In this document: piece by piece, positions 35,750-44,767 of the stretch
How positions within the stretch are numbered: position 1 is the first letter of the stretch
Layout: every line of letters begins with the position of its first letter
Source: Micromonospora sp. WMMD812
Lineage (GTDB): Bacteria > Actinomycetota > Actinomycetes > Mycobacteriales > Micromonosporaceae
NCBI RefSeq assembly: GCF_027497215.1
Contig: NZ_CP114904.1
Location: forward strand, 6,292,501-6,356,500
Length of the DNA: 64,000 bases
Direction: 5' to 3'
The notes under the pieces: model-generated
What the model saw: only the letters and a program-made list of their open reading frames with translations
The model's database searches: none
What the model was told of the DNA's origin: nothing
Position numbers and translations under genes: made by a program

Positions 35750-37141
35750 TCAGGCGTGCGCGTGCAGCGGCTTGCCGGCGAGGGCCAGGTGCGCCTCACC
35801 CAGGGCCTCGTTCTGCGTCGGGTGGGCGTGCACGAGCTGCGCCACCTCGGCCGGGTAGGCCTCCCAGTTGTAGATGAGCTGCGCCTCACCGATCAGCTCA
35901 CCGACCCGGGCGCCGACCATGTGCACGCCGACCACCGGGCCGTCCTCCACCCGGACCAGCTTCACGAAGCCGGCCGTCTTGAGGATCTGGCTCTTGCCGT
36001 TGCCGCCCAGGTTGTAGTTGTAGGTCTTGACCTTGTCCGCGCCGTACTGCTCCTTGGCCTTCGCCTCGGTCAGGCCGACCGACGCCAGCTCCGGGTCGCA
36101 GTAGGTGACCCGCGGGATGCCCGCCTCGTCGATCACGGCCGGGTTCAGGCCGGCGATCTCCTCGGCGACGAAGATGCCCTGCTGGAAACCGCGGTGCGCG
36201 AGCTGGAGGCCCGGCACGATGTCGCCGACCGCGAACACGTTCGGCACGTTGGTGCGCAGCCGCTCGTCGGTCAGGACGTAGCCACGGTCCATCTTCACGC
36301 CCTGCTCCTCGTAGCCGAGGTTGGCCGTGGTCGGGCCCCGGCCGACCGCCACCAGGAGCAGTTCGGCCTCGACGGTCTCGCCGCCGGCGATGGTCACCTT
36401 CACGCCGCTGTCGGTCTTCTCGACCTTCTCGAACGGCTTGCCGACCTTGAAGTTGATCTTCCGCTTCCGGAACGCCCGCTCCAGCGCCTTCGAGGACTCC
36501 TCGTCCTCGGCGGCGACCAGCCGGGGCAGCGCCTCGATGATCGTCACGTCCACGCCGAAGGACTTCCACACGCTGGCGAACTCGACGCCGATCACACCGC
36601 CGCCCAGCACGATCGCCGAGGACGGGACGCGGTCCATCACCAGCGCGTGGTCGCTGGTGACGATCCGCTCGCCGTCGATCTCCAGGCCGGGCAGGCTCTT
36701 CGCGTACGAGCCGGAGGCCAGCACGACGTTGCGGCCGGTGTAGCGCCGGCCGTCCACCTCGACGGTGTTCGGGGCGACCAGCTTGCCGTGCCCCTCGATG
36801 ATGGTGATCGCCTTGTTGCTCTTGAGCATCCCCTGGAGGCCCTTGTAGAGCCGGGCGATCACGCCGTCCTTGTACGAGTTGACGCCGGCCATGTCGATGC
36901 CGACCAGCTCGGCCTTGATGCCGAACTGCTCCGACTCGCGGGTCTGATCGGCGATCTCCGCCGCGTGCAGCAGGGCCTTGGTCGGGATGCACCCGTTGTG
37001 CAGGCAGGTGCCGCCGAGCTTGCCCTTCTCGACGAGGGCGACGGAGAGGTCCAGTTGGGCGGCGCGCAGCGCGGTCGCGTAGCCGCCGCTCCCACCTCCG
37101 AGGATCACGATGTCGAAGGTTGTGTCGTTCGGCTCGCTCAC
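35750..37141 (-). CDS. lpdA: Dihydrolipoyl dehydrogenase
   Basis: A 463-residue FAD flavoenzyme (E3) that reoxidises dihydrolipoyl groups with NAD. FAD site FDIVILGGGSGGYATALRAA, redox-active disulfide GGTCLHNGCIPT, NAD site AIVLGGGVIGVEFASVW, FAVGDIVPG, and the C-terminal HAHPTQNEALGEA with the catalytic His-Glu pair. The GTG at 37141 is preferred: GGGAG lies six bases upstream. With sucB it supplies E2 and E3; the E1 gene is not in the window. It can also serve the glycine cleavage system. Confidence 0.96.
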   Translation of the reverse strand: MSEPNDTTFDIVILGGGSGGYATALRAAQLDLSVALVEKGKLGGTCLHNGCIPTKALLHAAEIADQTRESEQFGIKAELVGIDMAGVNSYKDGVIARLYKGLQGMLKSNKAITIIEGHGKLVAPNTVEVDGRRYTGRNVVLASGSYAKSLPGLEIDGERIVTSDHALVMDRVPSSAIVLGGGVIGVEFASVWKSFGVDVTIIEALPRLVAAEDEESSKALERAFRKRKINFKVGKPFEKVEKTDSGVKVTIAGGETVEAELLLVAVGRGPTTANLGYEEQGVKMDRGYVLTDERLRTNVPNVFAVGDIVPGLQLAHRGFQQGIFVAEEIAGLNPAVIDEAGIPRVTYCDPELASVGLTEAKAKEQYGADKVKTYNYNLGGNGKSQILKTAGFVKLVRVEDGPVVGVHMVGARVGELIGEAQLIYNWEAYPAEVAQLVHAHPTQNEALGEAHLALAGKPLHAHA

Positions 37142-37316
37142 GTCCAACTCCCAGGTCGCGTCGCTGCATCGGGGGCCCAGCGGGGAAACGGGGCACTCCC
37201 CACCTCGGTCATCTTGTCACCACCGGACGCAGGGCGCGTACCGAGGTGCCCAACGACACGTCCGCGACACGTACTCTTGGCACCGTTGTCGATGACGGAT
37301 TGTGGGGGAGAGGTCC

Positions 37317-37646
37317 GTGGGGTTGTTCCGGCGGCGCAAACAGGCGCGGGTGGTGAGCCACGACCGGGCGGCTGACCGTGCCGATCTGGAGCATCTTGAG
37401 AACTTCGTCCGGACCCGGCGCGGGGTGGAGGTCTACATCGAGCCCCGGACCACCGTCACCGAGACGACCGTGATGCTCATCGCCGACGACGGCGAGTGGA
37501 CCCGCCGGCGGATCGACGGGCCGGACGGCGCGCGACGGTTCGCGCACCGGATGGCGATCCCGGTCTACGACGTGCGCCTGATGGGCTACCCGAAGCGGAT
37601 GCGTGACTTCAACGAGCGCCGCAAGCGTCGCCCCGACCTCTACTGA
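37317..37646 (+). CDS. Conserved actinobacterial protein of unknown function
   Basis: A 109-residue basic soluble protein: VGLFRRRKQARVVSHDRAAD, then HLENFVRTRRGVEVYIEPRT and VTETTVMLIADDGEWTRRRI, ending with MGYPKRMRDFNERRKRRPDLY. Similar small proteins sit next to lpdA in many actinobacteria (family knowledge); no function is known. The GTG at 37317 follows GGGGGAGAGG by about four bases. Divergent from lpdA. Confidence 0.8.
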   Translation: MGLFRRRKQARVVSHDRAADRADLEHLENFVRTRRGVEVYIEPRTTVTETTVMLIADDGEWTRRRIDGPDGARRFAHRMAIPVYDVRLMGYPKRMRDFNERRKRRPDLY

Positions 37647-37692
37647 CCCTGCCGCGGCGCCCGTGCCGTGCCGCGCGCCCGGAAGGGCGTAC

Positions 37693-37740
37693 TCGCGAAA
37701 AGAGTGGCCGACCCGCGCGGGTCGGCCACTCTTTTCGCGA
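37693..37740. terminator. Loop-less perfect palindrome, bidirectional terminator
   Basis: A 48-base perfect palindrome with 24-base arms and no spacer (begins TCGCGAAAAGAGTGGCCGAC). It carries an A4 run near its left end and T4 near its right, so a hairpin from either direction ends with U residues. It lies between the converging small gene and pepA. Confidence 0.88.
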
Positions 37741-37763
37741 ACGTGCGCTGATCCGCGCGGCAG

Positions 37764-39335
37764 TCAGCCGTTGGCGGCCACGTCGTCGATCAGGTGCAGC
37801 AGGGTGCGGACCGGGACGCCGGTGCCGCCCTTGGCCCAGTAGCCGGTCGGCTCGCCGGAGTGGTAGCCCGGGCCGGCGATGTCGATGTGCGCCCAGGCCA
37901 CGTCCTCGGTGACGAACTCACGCAGGAACACGCCGCCCTGCAGCATGTGCCCGGCCCGGTCCATCCCGGCGTTGACCTGCGAGATGTCGGCGACGTCGGA
38001 GTCCATGCCCTTGCGCACGTCGTCCGGCAGCGGCATCGGCCAGGCCGGCTCGCCGGTCGCGTCGCCGGCGGCCTTCACCCGCTCGCACAGCTCCGGGGTG
38101 CCCATCACGCCGGCGATCCGCTTGCCCAGCGCGATCACCTGCCCACCGGTCAGCGTGGAGGTCTCGAAGAGGTAGTCGCAGCCGTCCTCGCAGGCGCGGG
38201 CGATCGCGTCGGCCAGGATCATCCGGCCCTCGGCGTCGGTGTTGAGCACCTCCACCTTCTTGCCGCTGTACATGCTGATCACGTCACCCGGCCGGTACGA
38301 GGTGCCCGACGGCATGTTCTCCGCCATCGGCAGGTAGCCGGTCACCGCGACGGACGGCTTGAGCGCGGCCACGGCCAGCATCGCGGCACCCACCGCGGCG
38401 GCGCCGGCCATGTCGGACTTCATCTCCCACATGCCCTGAGCCGGCTTGATCGAGATGCCGCCGGTGTCGAAGGTGATGCCCTTGCCCACCAGCGCCACCC
38501 GCTTGCCGGTGCCGCCACCCTCCGGGGTGTAGGTCAGCTTCACCAACCGCGGCGGGGCCTCCGAGCCCTGCCCGACCGCGATGATTCCGCCGTACCCGCC
38601 GGCGGCGAGCGCGGCCTCGTCCAGCACCTCGACGCCGAGCCCGGCCTCCCGTGCCGCGGCCGACACGGCCTCCGCGAAGGCCGGCGGGCGCAGCTCGTTC
38701 GGCGCGGTGTTCACCCAGTCGCGGCTGGCCCGGACCGCCGCCACCACCGCCTGGGCGCGGGCGACCTCGGCCTGCGCGGTGCGGTCGCTCGCGTCCGGCA
38801 CGGCGATCAGCACCTCGGCCACCGGCTCGCGCCGGGTCGGCTGCGGCCGGGTCTTGTAGCCGGCGAAGCGGTACCCGCCGAGCAGAGCGCCCTCGGCCAC
38901 CGCGCGCAGCGCCGCCGGGGCGTCGGCGTCGTCCGGCAGCGGCAGGGCCAGCGCCACCCGCCCCGCGCCGGCGAGCGCCCGGACGACCGCGCCGGCGGCC
39001 CGGCGCAGCGTCTCCGGGGTCGGCGCGGCGCCGGACGGCTCGGGGCCGAGGCCGACGGCCGCGACCACCGGAGCGGTGACGGTGCCCAGCGTGGCCAGCT
39101 TGATCACCTCACCCGGCCCGCCGGTCGCACCGAGCAGCGCCAGCGTCTCGGTGAGCTTGCCGTCGAAGGCGGCCGCGATGCTCTCGGCGCCGGTGGACAG
39201 CAGCAGGGTGCCGGCGAGGCCGCTTGTGGCGTCCTGCTCTCCGGTCTGGCTGTGCACGCCGATCACGATGGCGTCGACGGCGAGCTCGGCGGGGTCGGTG
39301 TCGACCAGGCTGAGGGTGGTGCGGGGCGATGTCAC
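37764..39335 (-). CDS. pepA: Leucyl aminopeptidase (M17)
   Basis: A 523-residue cytosolic zinc exopeptidase that removes N-terminal residues. The C-terminal M17 core has ALVGKGITFDTGGISIKPA, WEMKSDMAGAAAVGAAML and the signature NTDAEGRMILADAIARA with metal-binding Asp and Glu. The N-terminal macro-like domain is present. Length is typical. Start is a GTG at 39335 with GGAG about eight bases upstream. Single gene divergent from gcvT. Confidence 0.94.
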   Translation of the reverse strand: MTSPRTTLSLVDTDPAELAVDAIVIGVHSQTGEQDATSGLAGTLLLSTGAESIAAAFDGKLTETLALLGATGGPGEVIKLATLGTVTAPVVAAVGLGPEPSGAAPTPETLRRAAGAVVRALAGAGRVALALPLPDDADAPAALRAVAEGALLGGYRFAGYKTRPQPTRREPVAEVLIAVPDASDRTAQAEVARAQAVVAAVRASRDWVNTAPNELRPPAFAEAVSAAAREAGLGVEVLDEAALAAGGYGGIIAVGQGSEAPPRLVKLTYTPEGGGTGKRVALVGKGITFDTGGISIKPAQGMWEMKSDMAGAAAVGAAMLAVAALKPSVAVTGYLPMAENMPSGTSYRPGDVISMYSGKKVEVLNTDAEGRMILADAIARACEDGCDYLFETSTLTGGQVIALGKRIAGVMGTPELCERVKAAGDATGEPAWPMPLPDDVRKGMDSDVADISQVNAGMDRAGHMLQGGVFLREFVTEDVAWAHIDIAGPGYHSGEPTGYWAKGGTGVPVRTLLHLIDDVAANG

Positions 39336-39496
39336 TGAAGCTACTCCGGGCGGGCCGGGCCGGCCGCGGGGACGCGTGCCGGCGGTGAAGGTCTCGGCGG
39401 CAACCTACCCGCCGGACGTCAGGGCTGTCCCGCCGATGGCTCCGGCGGGTCCCGCCGATGCTAACCAGCAGCCCCGCCCCCGGTAAGTTGCCACCC

Positions 39497-40639
39497 ATGA
39501 CCGACGTGACCACCGACGCCGCCGCGACCCGGCTGCGCCGTTCCGCGCTGCACGAGCGGCACACCGCCGCCGGCGCCAAGTTCGCCCCCTTCGGGGGTTG
39601 GGAGATGCCGCTCGAGTACGCCGGTGGCGGCGTGCTCCGCGAGCACACGGCGGTGCGGACCGGGGTGGGTGTGTTCGACGTGTCGCACCTGGGCAAGGCG
39701 CGGGTGACCGGGCCGGGCGCGGCGGAGTTCGTCAACGCCTGCCTCAGCAACGACCTGGGCCGGATCGGCCCCGGCCGGGCGCAGTACACGCTCTGCTGCG
39801 ACGACGCCACCGGCGGGGTGGTGGACGACATCATCGCCTACCTGCACGCCGACGACCACATCTTCCTGATCCCGAACGCCGCGAACACCGCCGAGGTCGT
39901 CCGCCGGCTGCGCGCCGCCGCGCCGCCGTCGGTCACGGTCACCGACGAGCACGAGGCGTACGCGGTCCTCGCCGTGCAGGGCCCGCGCTCGGCCGAGCTG
40001 CTCGCCTCGCTGGGCCTGCCGACCGCGCACGAGTACATGAGCTTCTCCGCCGCCACCCTGGACGGCCCCACCGGCCCGGTGGAGCTGACCGTCTGCCGCA
40101 CCGGCTACACGGGCGAGCACGGCTACGAGCTGGTGGTGTCGGCGGAGCACGCCGTGGCGGTCTGGGACGCGCTCTTCTCCGCCGACGAGGCGTACGGGCT
40201 GCGGCCGTGCGGGCTCGCCGCCCGGGACACGCTGCGCACCGAGATGGGCTACCCGCTGCACGGGCAGGACCTGTCGCTGGAGATCACCCCGGTGCAGGCC
40301 CGCTCCGGCTGGGCGGTCGGCTGGGACAAGCCGGCCTTCTGGGGCCGGGACGCGCTGCGGGCGGAGAAGGCGGCCGGCCCCCGGCGTACGCTGCGCGGCC
40401 TGGAGGCCGTCGACCGTGCCATTCCGCGCCCCGGCATGACCGTGCACGTCGGCGACGCCAGGGTGGGCACGATCACCAGCGGCACCTTCTCGCCGACCCG
40501 CAAGCAGGGCATCGCGCTCGCCCTGCTGGACACCGCCGCGAACCTCGTCGACGGCGACCTGGTCGAGGTCGACATCCGCGGCCGCCGCGCCCAGATGCGC
40601 GTCACCCGCCCCCCGTTCGTCCAGCCCTCGGTGAAGTAA
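39497..40639 (+). CDS. gcvT: Glycine cleavage system T protein (aminomethyltransferase)
   Basis: A 380-residue folate-dependent enzyme that releases ammonia from the aminomethyl-lipoyl arm of GcvH. It shows [54 protein letters not shown] and [25 protein letters not shown] -10 box (39484-39489) ends seven bases before the ATG, so the message is probably leaderless; no glycine riboswitch fits in that space. The other gcv genes are not in this window. Confidence 0.96.
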   Translation: MTDVTTDAAATRLRRSALHERHTAAGAKFAPFGGWEMPLEYAGGGVLREHTAVRTGVGVFDVSHLGKARVTGPGAAEFVNACLSNDLGRIGPGRAQYTLCCDDATGGVVDDIIAYLHADDHIFLIPNAANTAEVVRRLRAAAPPSVTVTDEHEAYAVLAVQGPRSAELLASLGLPTAHEYMSFSAATLDGPTGPVELTVCRTGYTGEHGYELVVSAEHAVAVWDALFSADEAYGLRPCGLAARDTLRTEMGYPLHGQDLSLEITPVQARSGWAVGWDKPAFWGRDALRAEKAAGPRRTLRGLEAVDRAIPRPGMTVHVGDARVGTITSGTFSPTRKQGIALALLDTAANLVDGDLVEVDIRGRRAQMRVTRPPFVQPSVK

Positions 40640-40651
40640 CCCCGGACGGGG

Positions 40652-41947
40652 TCAGTTGTCGGCGTGCGGGCGTTCGCCGGCGTCGAGGACGGCCTGGGTC
40701 CAGCCGCCCTCGACGACGCCGGTGCCGTCCAGCAGCGCCCAGTCGACGACGTCGGCGGCCTCGACCACGACCGGGGAGCCGATCCGTACGGTCGGGTCGG
40801 AGTTGGCGTCGCTGGCGCTGACCCCGACGATCCGCTCCGCGTCGTCCCACGTCGTGACCCCGGCCCAGACGTACTCGGGACCGTCCTCGCCGGGTAGGCC
40901 GTACTTGACCACCAGCTGCGACTCGCGTGGCAGCCGGCCGCCGACGAACCGGGTCCGCACGTCGTCGAGTCCCGCCCGGGCGGTGGCGATCGCCTTGCTC
41001 ATCGCGTCACCGGACCGGGCGTAGCGCACGTCGGGCTGGATCCCGGCGAAGAGGGTGGCGCAGGCGGCCGCGTAGTACCGGCCGTCCGGGCCGGGGTGGC
41101 CCTCGGGCGGCCGCAGGCTCAGGAACGAGTCGGCGTCCGGGTCGGTCGCCGGGTCCAACTCCAGCCGGAGCAGCACCGGGGCGGTCGCGCCGTGCTGCTC
41201 CGGGTTGCCGTACGCCACCGCGATGTCGTGCCCGGTGACCGTGGCCAGCACCGGCAGCTGCACGAACGCGGGCACCTCCTCGCCGGCCAGCCCGTCGGTC
41301 CAGTCCCGCAGCAGCCGCCGTGCGGCGCCGGTCATCACCGCGCCCCAGGCCCGGGTCAGGTGGTCGGGCACGCCCTGGGTCTGCAGCTCCAGCAGACCGA
41401 ACCGGCGCAGCCCCTTCGTGGTGAACCACAGCCCGTCCGCGTCCGACGAGTAGGGCACCAGCACCCAGTCGACCAGCCGGATCCGACCATGCTCGTCGGG
41501 GAGCGAGCGCAGCGCCGTCGCCGGGTCCAGGAACTGCAAGCCGAACACGTCGACCACGTCGCCGCCGACCGACTCGGCGACCGCCGCCGCCACCGCCCGC
41601 GCCGCCCACTCGTGCGCCGGCGGCCAGCCGGGCCGGTACTCGGCCTGCACCACCACCAGGTGACTGGCCGCGGCGAGCCGGTCCAGCTGCGCCTCGGTGG
41701 CGCCGAACGCGGTGAGCAGGTCCGGCGGCAGCTCGGGGAACTCGCCGATCGGCCGGGTGTCCACGCTCATCAGCGGACTGTCCAGCATCTGCCGGGCGAG
41801 CCCGTAGACCGGCTCGGCGAGCCGCCCGGCGAGCGCCGCCACCGCGTTCTTCGTGCTGATCCGCGGCAGACCCGCGACGGGCACCAGGTAGGTCGCGTTG
41901 AGCGACTCCGGGACCGGTACGGGCAGGAAGTCGTCCGTGATGAGCAT
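40652..41947 (-). CDS. DUF2314-like C-terminal domain protein of unknown function
   Basis: A 431-residue protein with no signal peptide. The first about 330 residues are unfamiliar (starts MLITDDFLPVPVPESLNATY). The last about 80 read EYVWAGVTTWDDAERIVGVS, then NSDPTVRIGSPVVVEAADVVDWALLDGTGVVEGGWTQAVL, which follows the DUF2314 pattern of a small domain often attached to other proteins. Its function is unknown. The gene converges with gcvT with only 12 bases between stops. Confidence 0.7.
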   Translation of the reverse strand: MLITDDFLPVPVPESLNATYLVPVAGLPRISTKNAVAALAGRLAEPVYGLARQMLDSPLMSVDTRPIGEFPELPPDLLTAFGATEAQLDRLAAASHLVVVQAEYRPGWPPAHEWAARAVAAAVAESVGGDVVDVFGLQFLDPATALRSLPDEHGRIRLVDWVLVPYSSDADGLWFTTKGLRRFGLLELQTQGVPDHLTRAWGAVMTGAARRLLRDWTDGLAGEEVPAFVQLPVLATVTGHDIAVAYGNPEQHGATAPVLLRLELDPATDPDADSFLSLRPPEGHPGPDGRYYAAACATLFAGIQPDVRYARSGDAMSKAIATARAGLDDVRTRFVGGRLPRESQLVVKYGLPGEDGPEYVWAGVTTWDDAERIVGVSASDANSDPTVRIGSPVVVEAADVVDWALLDGTGVVEGGWTQAVLDAGERPHADN

Positions 41948-42013
41948 TCTCGTCCCCCGGTTGGCCTTGCTGGTGCTGTCGAGCCGAACGCTACCCGGCA
42001 GGCGTGGCCACCT

Positions 42014-42787
42014 TCAGGCGGACAGCACCAGTCCCAGGTAGACCAGCGTGGTGACCACCTCGACGGTCGCGCCGAGCACGTCCCCGGTGATCCCGCCGAA
42101 CCGGCGTACCACGTGTGCCAGCAGCGGCATCGCGACGGCGAGCGCGGCACCGACGACGAGCGGCCCCTGCCACGGCCGGCCCGGCACCGCGGCGACGGCC
42201 ACCAGCGCGACGGCCGCCGCGCCGATCACCGGCGCGAGCCGACCCACGGTGCCCGCGACCAGCGCGCCGAGCCCTTCGGGCCGGGCCGCCGGCACGCCCC
42301 GCCGGCAGGCCAGCGTGACGCCGAGCCGGCCGGCCGCCGTGGCGACGACCACCGCCGCGAGGGCCGCCGGCCGGGACCGCCCCGCGAGCTCCGCGAGCGC
42401 CGCGGCCTGCACCAGGAGGACGACCACCAGCGCGGCCACCCCGAACGGGCCGACGTCCGGCTTCTTCATGATCTCCAGCGCGGCCGACCCCCGCCGGTAC
42501 GAGCCCAGCGCGTCCACGGTGTCGGCCAGCCCGTCGAGGTGCAGGCCCCGGGTGAGCAGCGCGGCGGCGCCGACCGTCACCCCCGCGGCGACCAGCGGGG
42601 GCGCGAACGCGGCCAGGAGCAGCAGCACCCCGGCCAGCACCACCCCGAGCAGCGCCCCGACCGCCGGGGCGAGCGTCATCGCGGTGCCCGCCACCGCCCG
42701 GTCGATCCGGCCGGCACGCACCGGCAGCGTGGTGAACGTGGTGAGCGCCAGCCGCGCCCCCGCGACGAGCCGGGGCTCAGTCGGCAC
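42014..42787 (-). CDS. cobS: Adenosylcobinamide-GDP ribazoletransferase
   Basis: A 257-residue membrane enzyme that joins adenosylcobinamide-GDP with alpha-ribazole to finish cobalamin. It has the family motif LLTRGLHLDGLADTVDALGS with acidic metal-binding residues, KKPDVGPFGVAALV, and about seven helices. The start overlaps the end of the CobU-CobT gene by 11 bases, so the two are coupled. The order fits the late steps of cobalamin assembly. Confidence 0.93.
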   Translation of the reverse strand: MPTEPRLVAGARLALTTFTTLPVRAGRIDRAVAGTAMTLAPAVGALLGVVLAGVLLLLAAFAPPLVAAGVTVGAAALLTRGLHLDGLADTVDALGSYRRGSAALEIMKKPDVGPFGVAALVVVLLVQAAALAELAGRSRPAALAAVVVATAAGRLGVTLACRRGVPAARPEGLGALVAGTVGRLAPVIGAAAVALVAVAAVPGRPWQGPLVVGAALAVAMPLLAHVVRRFGGITGDVLGATVEVVTTLVYLGLVLSA

Positions 42788-44717
42788 GCCAGCCCGACGG
42801 ATCCACCGGCTCGGTGCTGGTCGGGCCCGGCCCGGCGGGCTCCGGCTCGGCGAACTCCGGCTCGGTGCTGGTCGGGCCCGGCCCGGCCGGCTCCGGCTCG
42901 GCGTACTCCGGCTCCTCGGCCGCCGTGTCGGCGCCGGTCCCGTCGTGGCCCGGCTCGCCGCCCCCCAGCGACGGGTGGGTCGGCAGCGCGGCGGCCAGCG
43001 CCAGCACCGAGTTCAGCATCGGCAACGCGACCAGCGCGTTCGCGCCCTCGCCGAGATCCAGTTTGAGGTCGAGCACCGGGGTCAGGCCGAGCACGTCGGC
43101 GGCCAGCCGCGCCGCGGGGTGCCCGCCGTGGTCGGCGATCAGGCACCAGTGCCGGGCCTGCCCGGCCAGGTCGCGGCTGACCATGCCGGCGGCCAGCCCG
43201 ACCGGCCCGTCCACCATCACCGGGATCCGGCGGGCCGTCGCGCCGAGCAGCACGCCGGTGGCGATCGCGATGTCCCCGCCGCCCAGCTCGGCCAGCACGT
43301 CCTTCGCCCCGCGGGGCGAGCGGCGGGTGCGGTGCAGCGCGTCGCGGACGGTGGCGCAGCGGCGCATCCAGGCCGCGTCGTCGATCTCGCCGGAGTCGGT
43401 GACCACCCGGCCGAGCACCGCCGGCGGTTCCGCGCCCGCGGTCGCGGCGAGCACCGCCGCGGCCGCGGCCTCGGTGCCGGCTCCGCAGGCCGCCAGCACC
43501 AGCAGCTGTACGCCCGCCTCGGCGGCCTCCTCGGCCAGCCGCCAGCCGTAGCGCAGGGCGGACTCGACCTGGTCGCCGGTGAGCGCCGGCTCGGCCTCGA
43601 TCGGGCCCGCCGTCGGCGCGGTGACCACCTGGAGGCTCGCGCCGCACTCGGCGGCCAGCCGGGCGAGCGCGCCCCGCCCGGCGCGGGCCTGCTCGGCCCG
43701 GCGCATCGACTCCCCGGGCACGGTGCCGGCGGCGGCCCCGCCGGCGTGGTCGCCGTGCACCAGCAGCACGCGTGCCGACGCCCAGGCGGCCGGGGTCGGG
43801 GTGCCCTGGGTGGCGGCGGCGAAGCCGACCACCCGGTCCAGCACGCCCAGCCCGGCGCCGGGCACGTCGAGGGTGGCGAGCCGCTCGATCGCCTGCGGAC
43901 CGGCGTACTCGTCGGGCATCGGCAACTCCATGCCCGGCTGGATGACGAGCCCGGTGGCGACCATCGGCAACGCCATGGTCGGCGCGGCCCAGGGGGTGAC
44001 GCCTCCGGTGGGGGCGGCCGGCGGGGCGGGGGTCCGCACGTCCGGCAGGGCGACCAGCTCCGGCATCGGCTCCAGGGCGGCGCCGTTCACGGCGGCGGCC
44101 GGCGGGGCGGCCAGGGCGGGTTCGGCGGCGGCCGGCGCCACGGCGGCCGGGGCACCCGGCGCGGCGGTCGTGCCCGGCTTGAGCCAGGCGGGCTGGCCGG
44201 CGACCACCAGGACCACCGCGTCGCAGGCGTCGGCGACCGCCCGGTTGGCCGCGCCCAGCGCGTCGGTGAAGGCCCGGCCGAGCGGGGTGGTCGGTACCAG
44301 GGAGAGGCCCACCTCCGGGCTGACCAGCACCAGCCGGGCCGGGCAGCCGCGGACGGAGGCGGCCAGCTCGGCGATCGTCGCCGTGTCGTCCGCCGGCTGG
44401 TGCGCCGGGTCCAGCAGCACGGTCACCCAACCGCCGAGGTCGTCGACGAGCAGGGTCTCGTTCGGTTCGGCGGCGGCGATCACGTCGGCCAGCCGGCGCG
44501 GGTCGCCGGCGGTCTCCTCCGTGGTCCAGCTGCCCGGCCGCCGTTCCCGGTGCGCCGCCAGCCGGGCGGCCCACTCGGTGTCGTCCGGGTCCCCCTCGGG
44601 CGCGGTGGCCACGTAACGGACCACCGGCGCGTCGCTGACCAGGGACTCGGCGAACTCGGACTTGCCGGACCGGATGCCGCCGAGCACCAGGACCGTGTTC
44701 CACCCGTCAACCGACAT
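42777..44717 (-). CDS. cobU: CobU-CobT fusion: cobinamide kinase/guanylyltransferase plus divergent phosphoribosyltransferase
   Basis: A 646-residue fusion. The N-terminal CobU part is complete: P-loop LGGIRSGKSEFAE, the guanylylated His in RLAAHRERRPGSW, LLVDDLGGWVTVLL and VSPEVGLSLVPTTPLGRAFTDALG. An Ala/Pro linker leads to a CobT-like domain from about residue 260 that keeps GVLLGATARRIPVMVDGPVG and DLGEGANA (the C-terminal catalytic Glu region). The usual GEMGIGNTT motif is replaced by LAACGAGTE, and DHGV by DHAG, so this CobT domain is divergent. A 17-residue tandem repeat (EPEPAGPGPTSTEP) precedes the C-terminus. Activity of the CobT half is uncertain. Confidence 0.85.
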   Translation of the reverse strand: MSVDGWNTVLVLGGIRSGKSEFAESLVSDAPVVRYVATAPEGDPDDTEWAARLAAHRERRPGSWTTEETAGDPRRLADVIAAAEPNETLLVDDLGGWVTVLLDPAHQPADDTATIAELAASVRGCPARLVLVSPEVGLSLVPTTPLGRAFTDALGAANRAVADACDAVVLVVAGQPAWLKPGTTAAPGAPAAVAPAAAEPALAAPPAAAVNGAALEPMPELVALPDVRTPAPPAAPTGGVTPWAAPTMALPMVATGLVIQPGMELPMPDEYAGPQAIERLATLDVPGAGLGVLDRVVGFAAATQGTPTPAAWASARVLLVHGDHAGGAAAGTVPGESMRRAEQARAGRGALARLAAECGASLQVVTAPTAGPIEAEPALTGDQVESALRYGWRLAEEAAEAGVQLLVLAACGAGTEAAAAAVLAATAGAEPPAVLGRVVTDSGEIDDAAWMRRCATVRDALHRTRRSPRGAKDVLAELGGGDIAIATGVLLGATARRIPVMVDGPVGLAAGMVSRDLAGQARHWCLIADHGGHPAARLAADVLGLTPVLDLKLDLGEGANALVALPMLNSVLALAAALPTHPSLGGGEPGHDGTGADTAAEEPEYAEPEPAGPGPTSTEPEFAEPEPAGPGPTSTEPVDPSGWRAD

Positions 44718-44767
44718 GCCCGTACCTTAAAGCCGCCGGGGGTGGGGCTGCCTGCCGGCCCGGGCGG

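Noticed and set aside
39336..39496. Glycine riboswitch before gcvT
   Set aside because: A -10 box seven bases from the ATG leaves no leader, and no glycine aptamer pattern is seen.
44718..44767. Cobalamin riboswitch before the CobU-CobT gene
   Set aside because: The gap is only 50 bases and has none of the conserved B12-box sequence.
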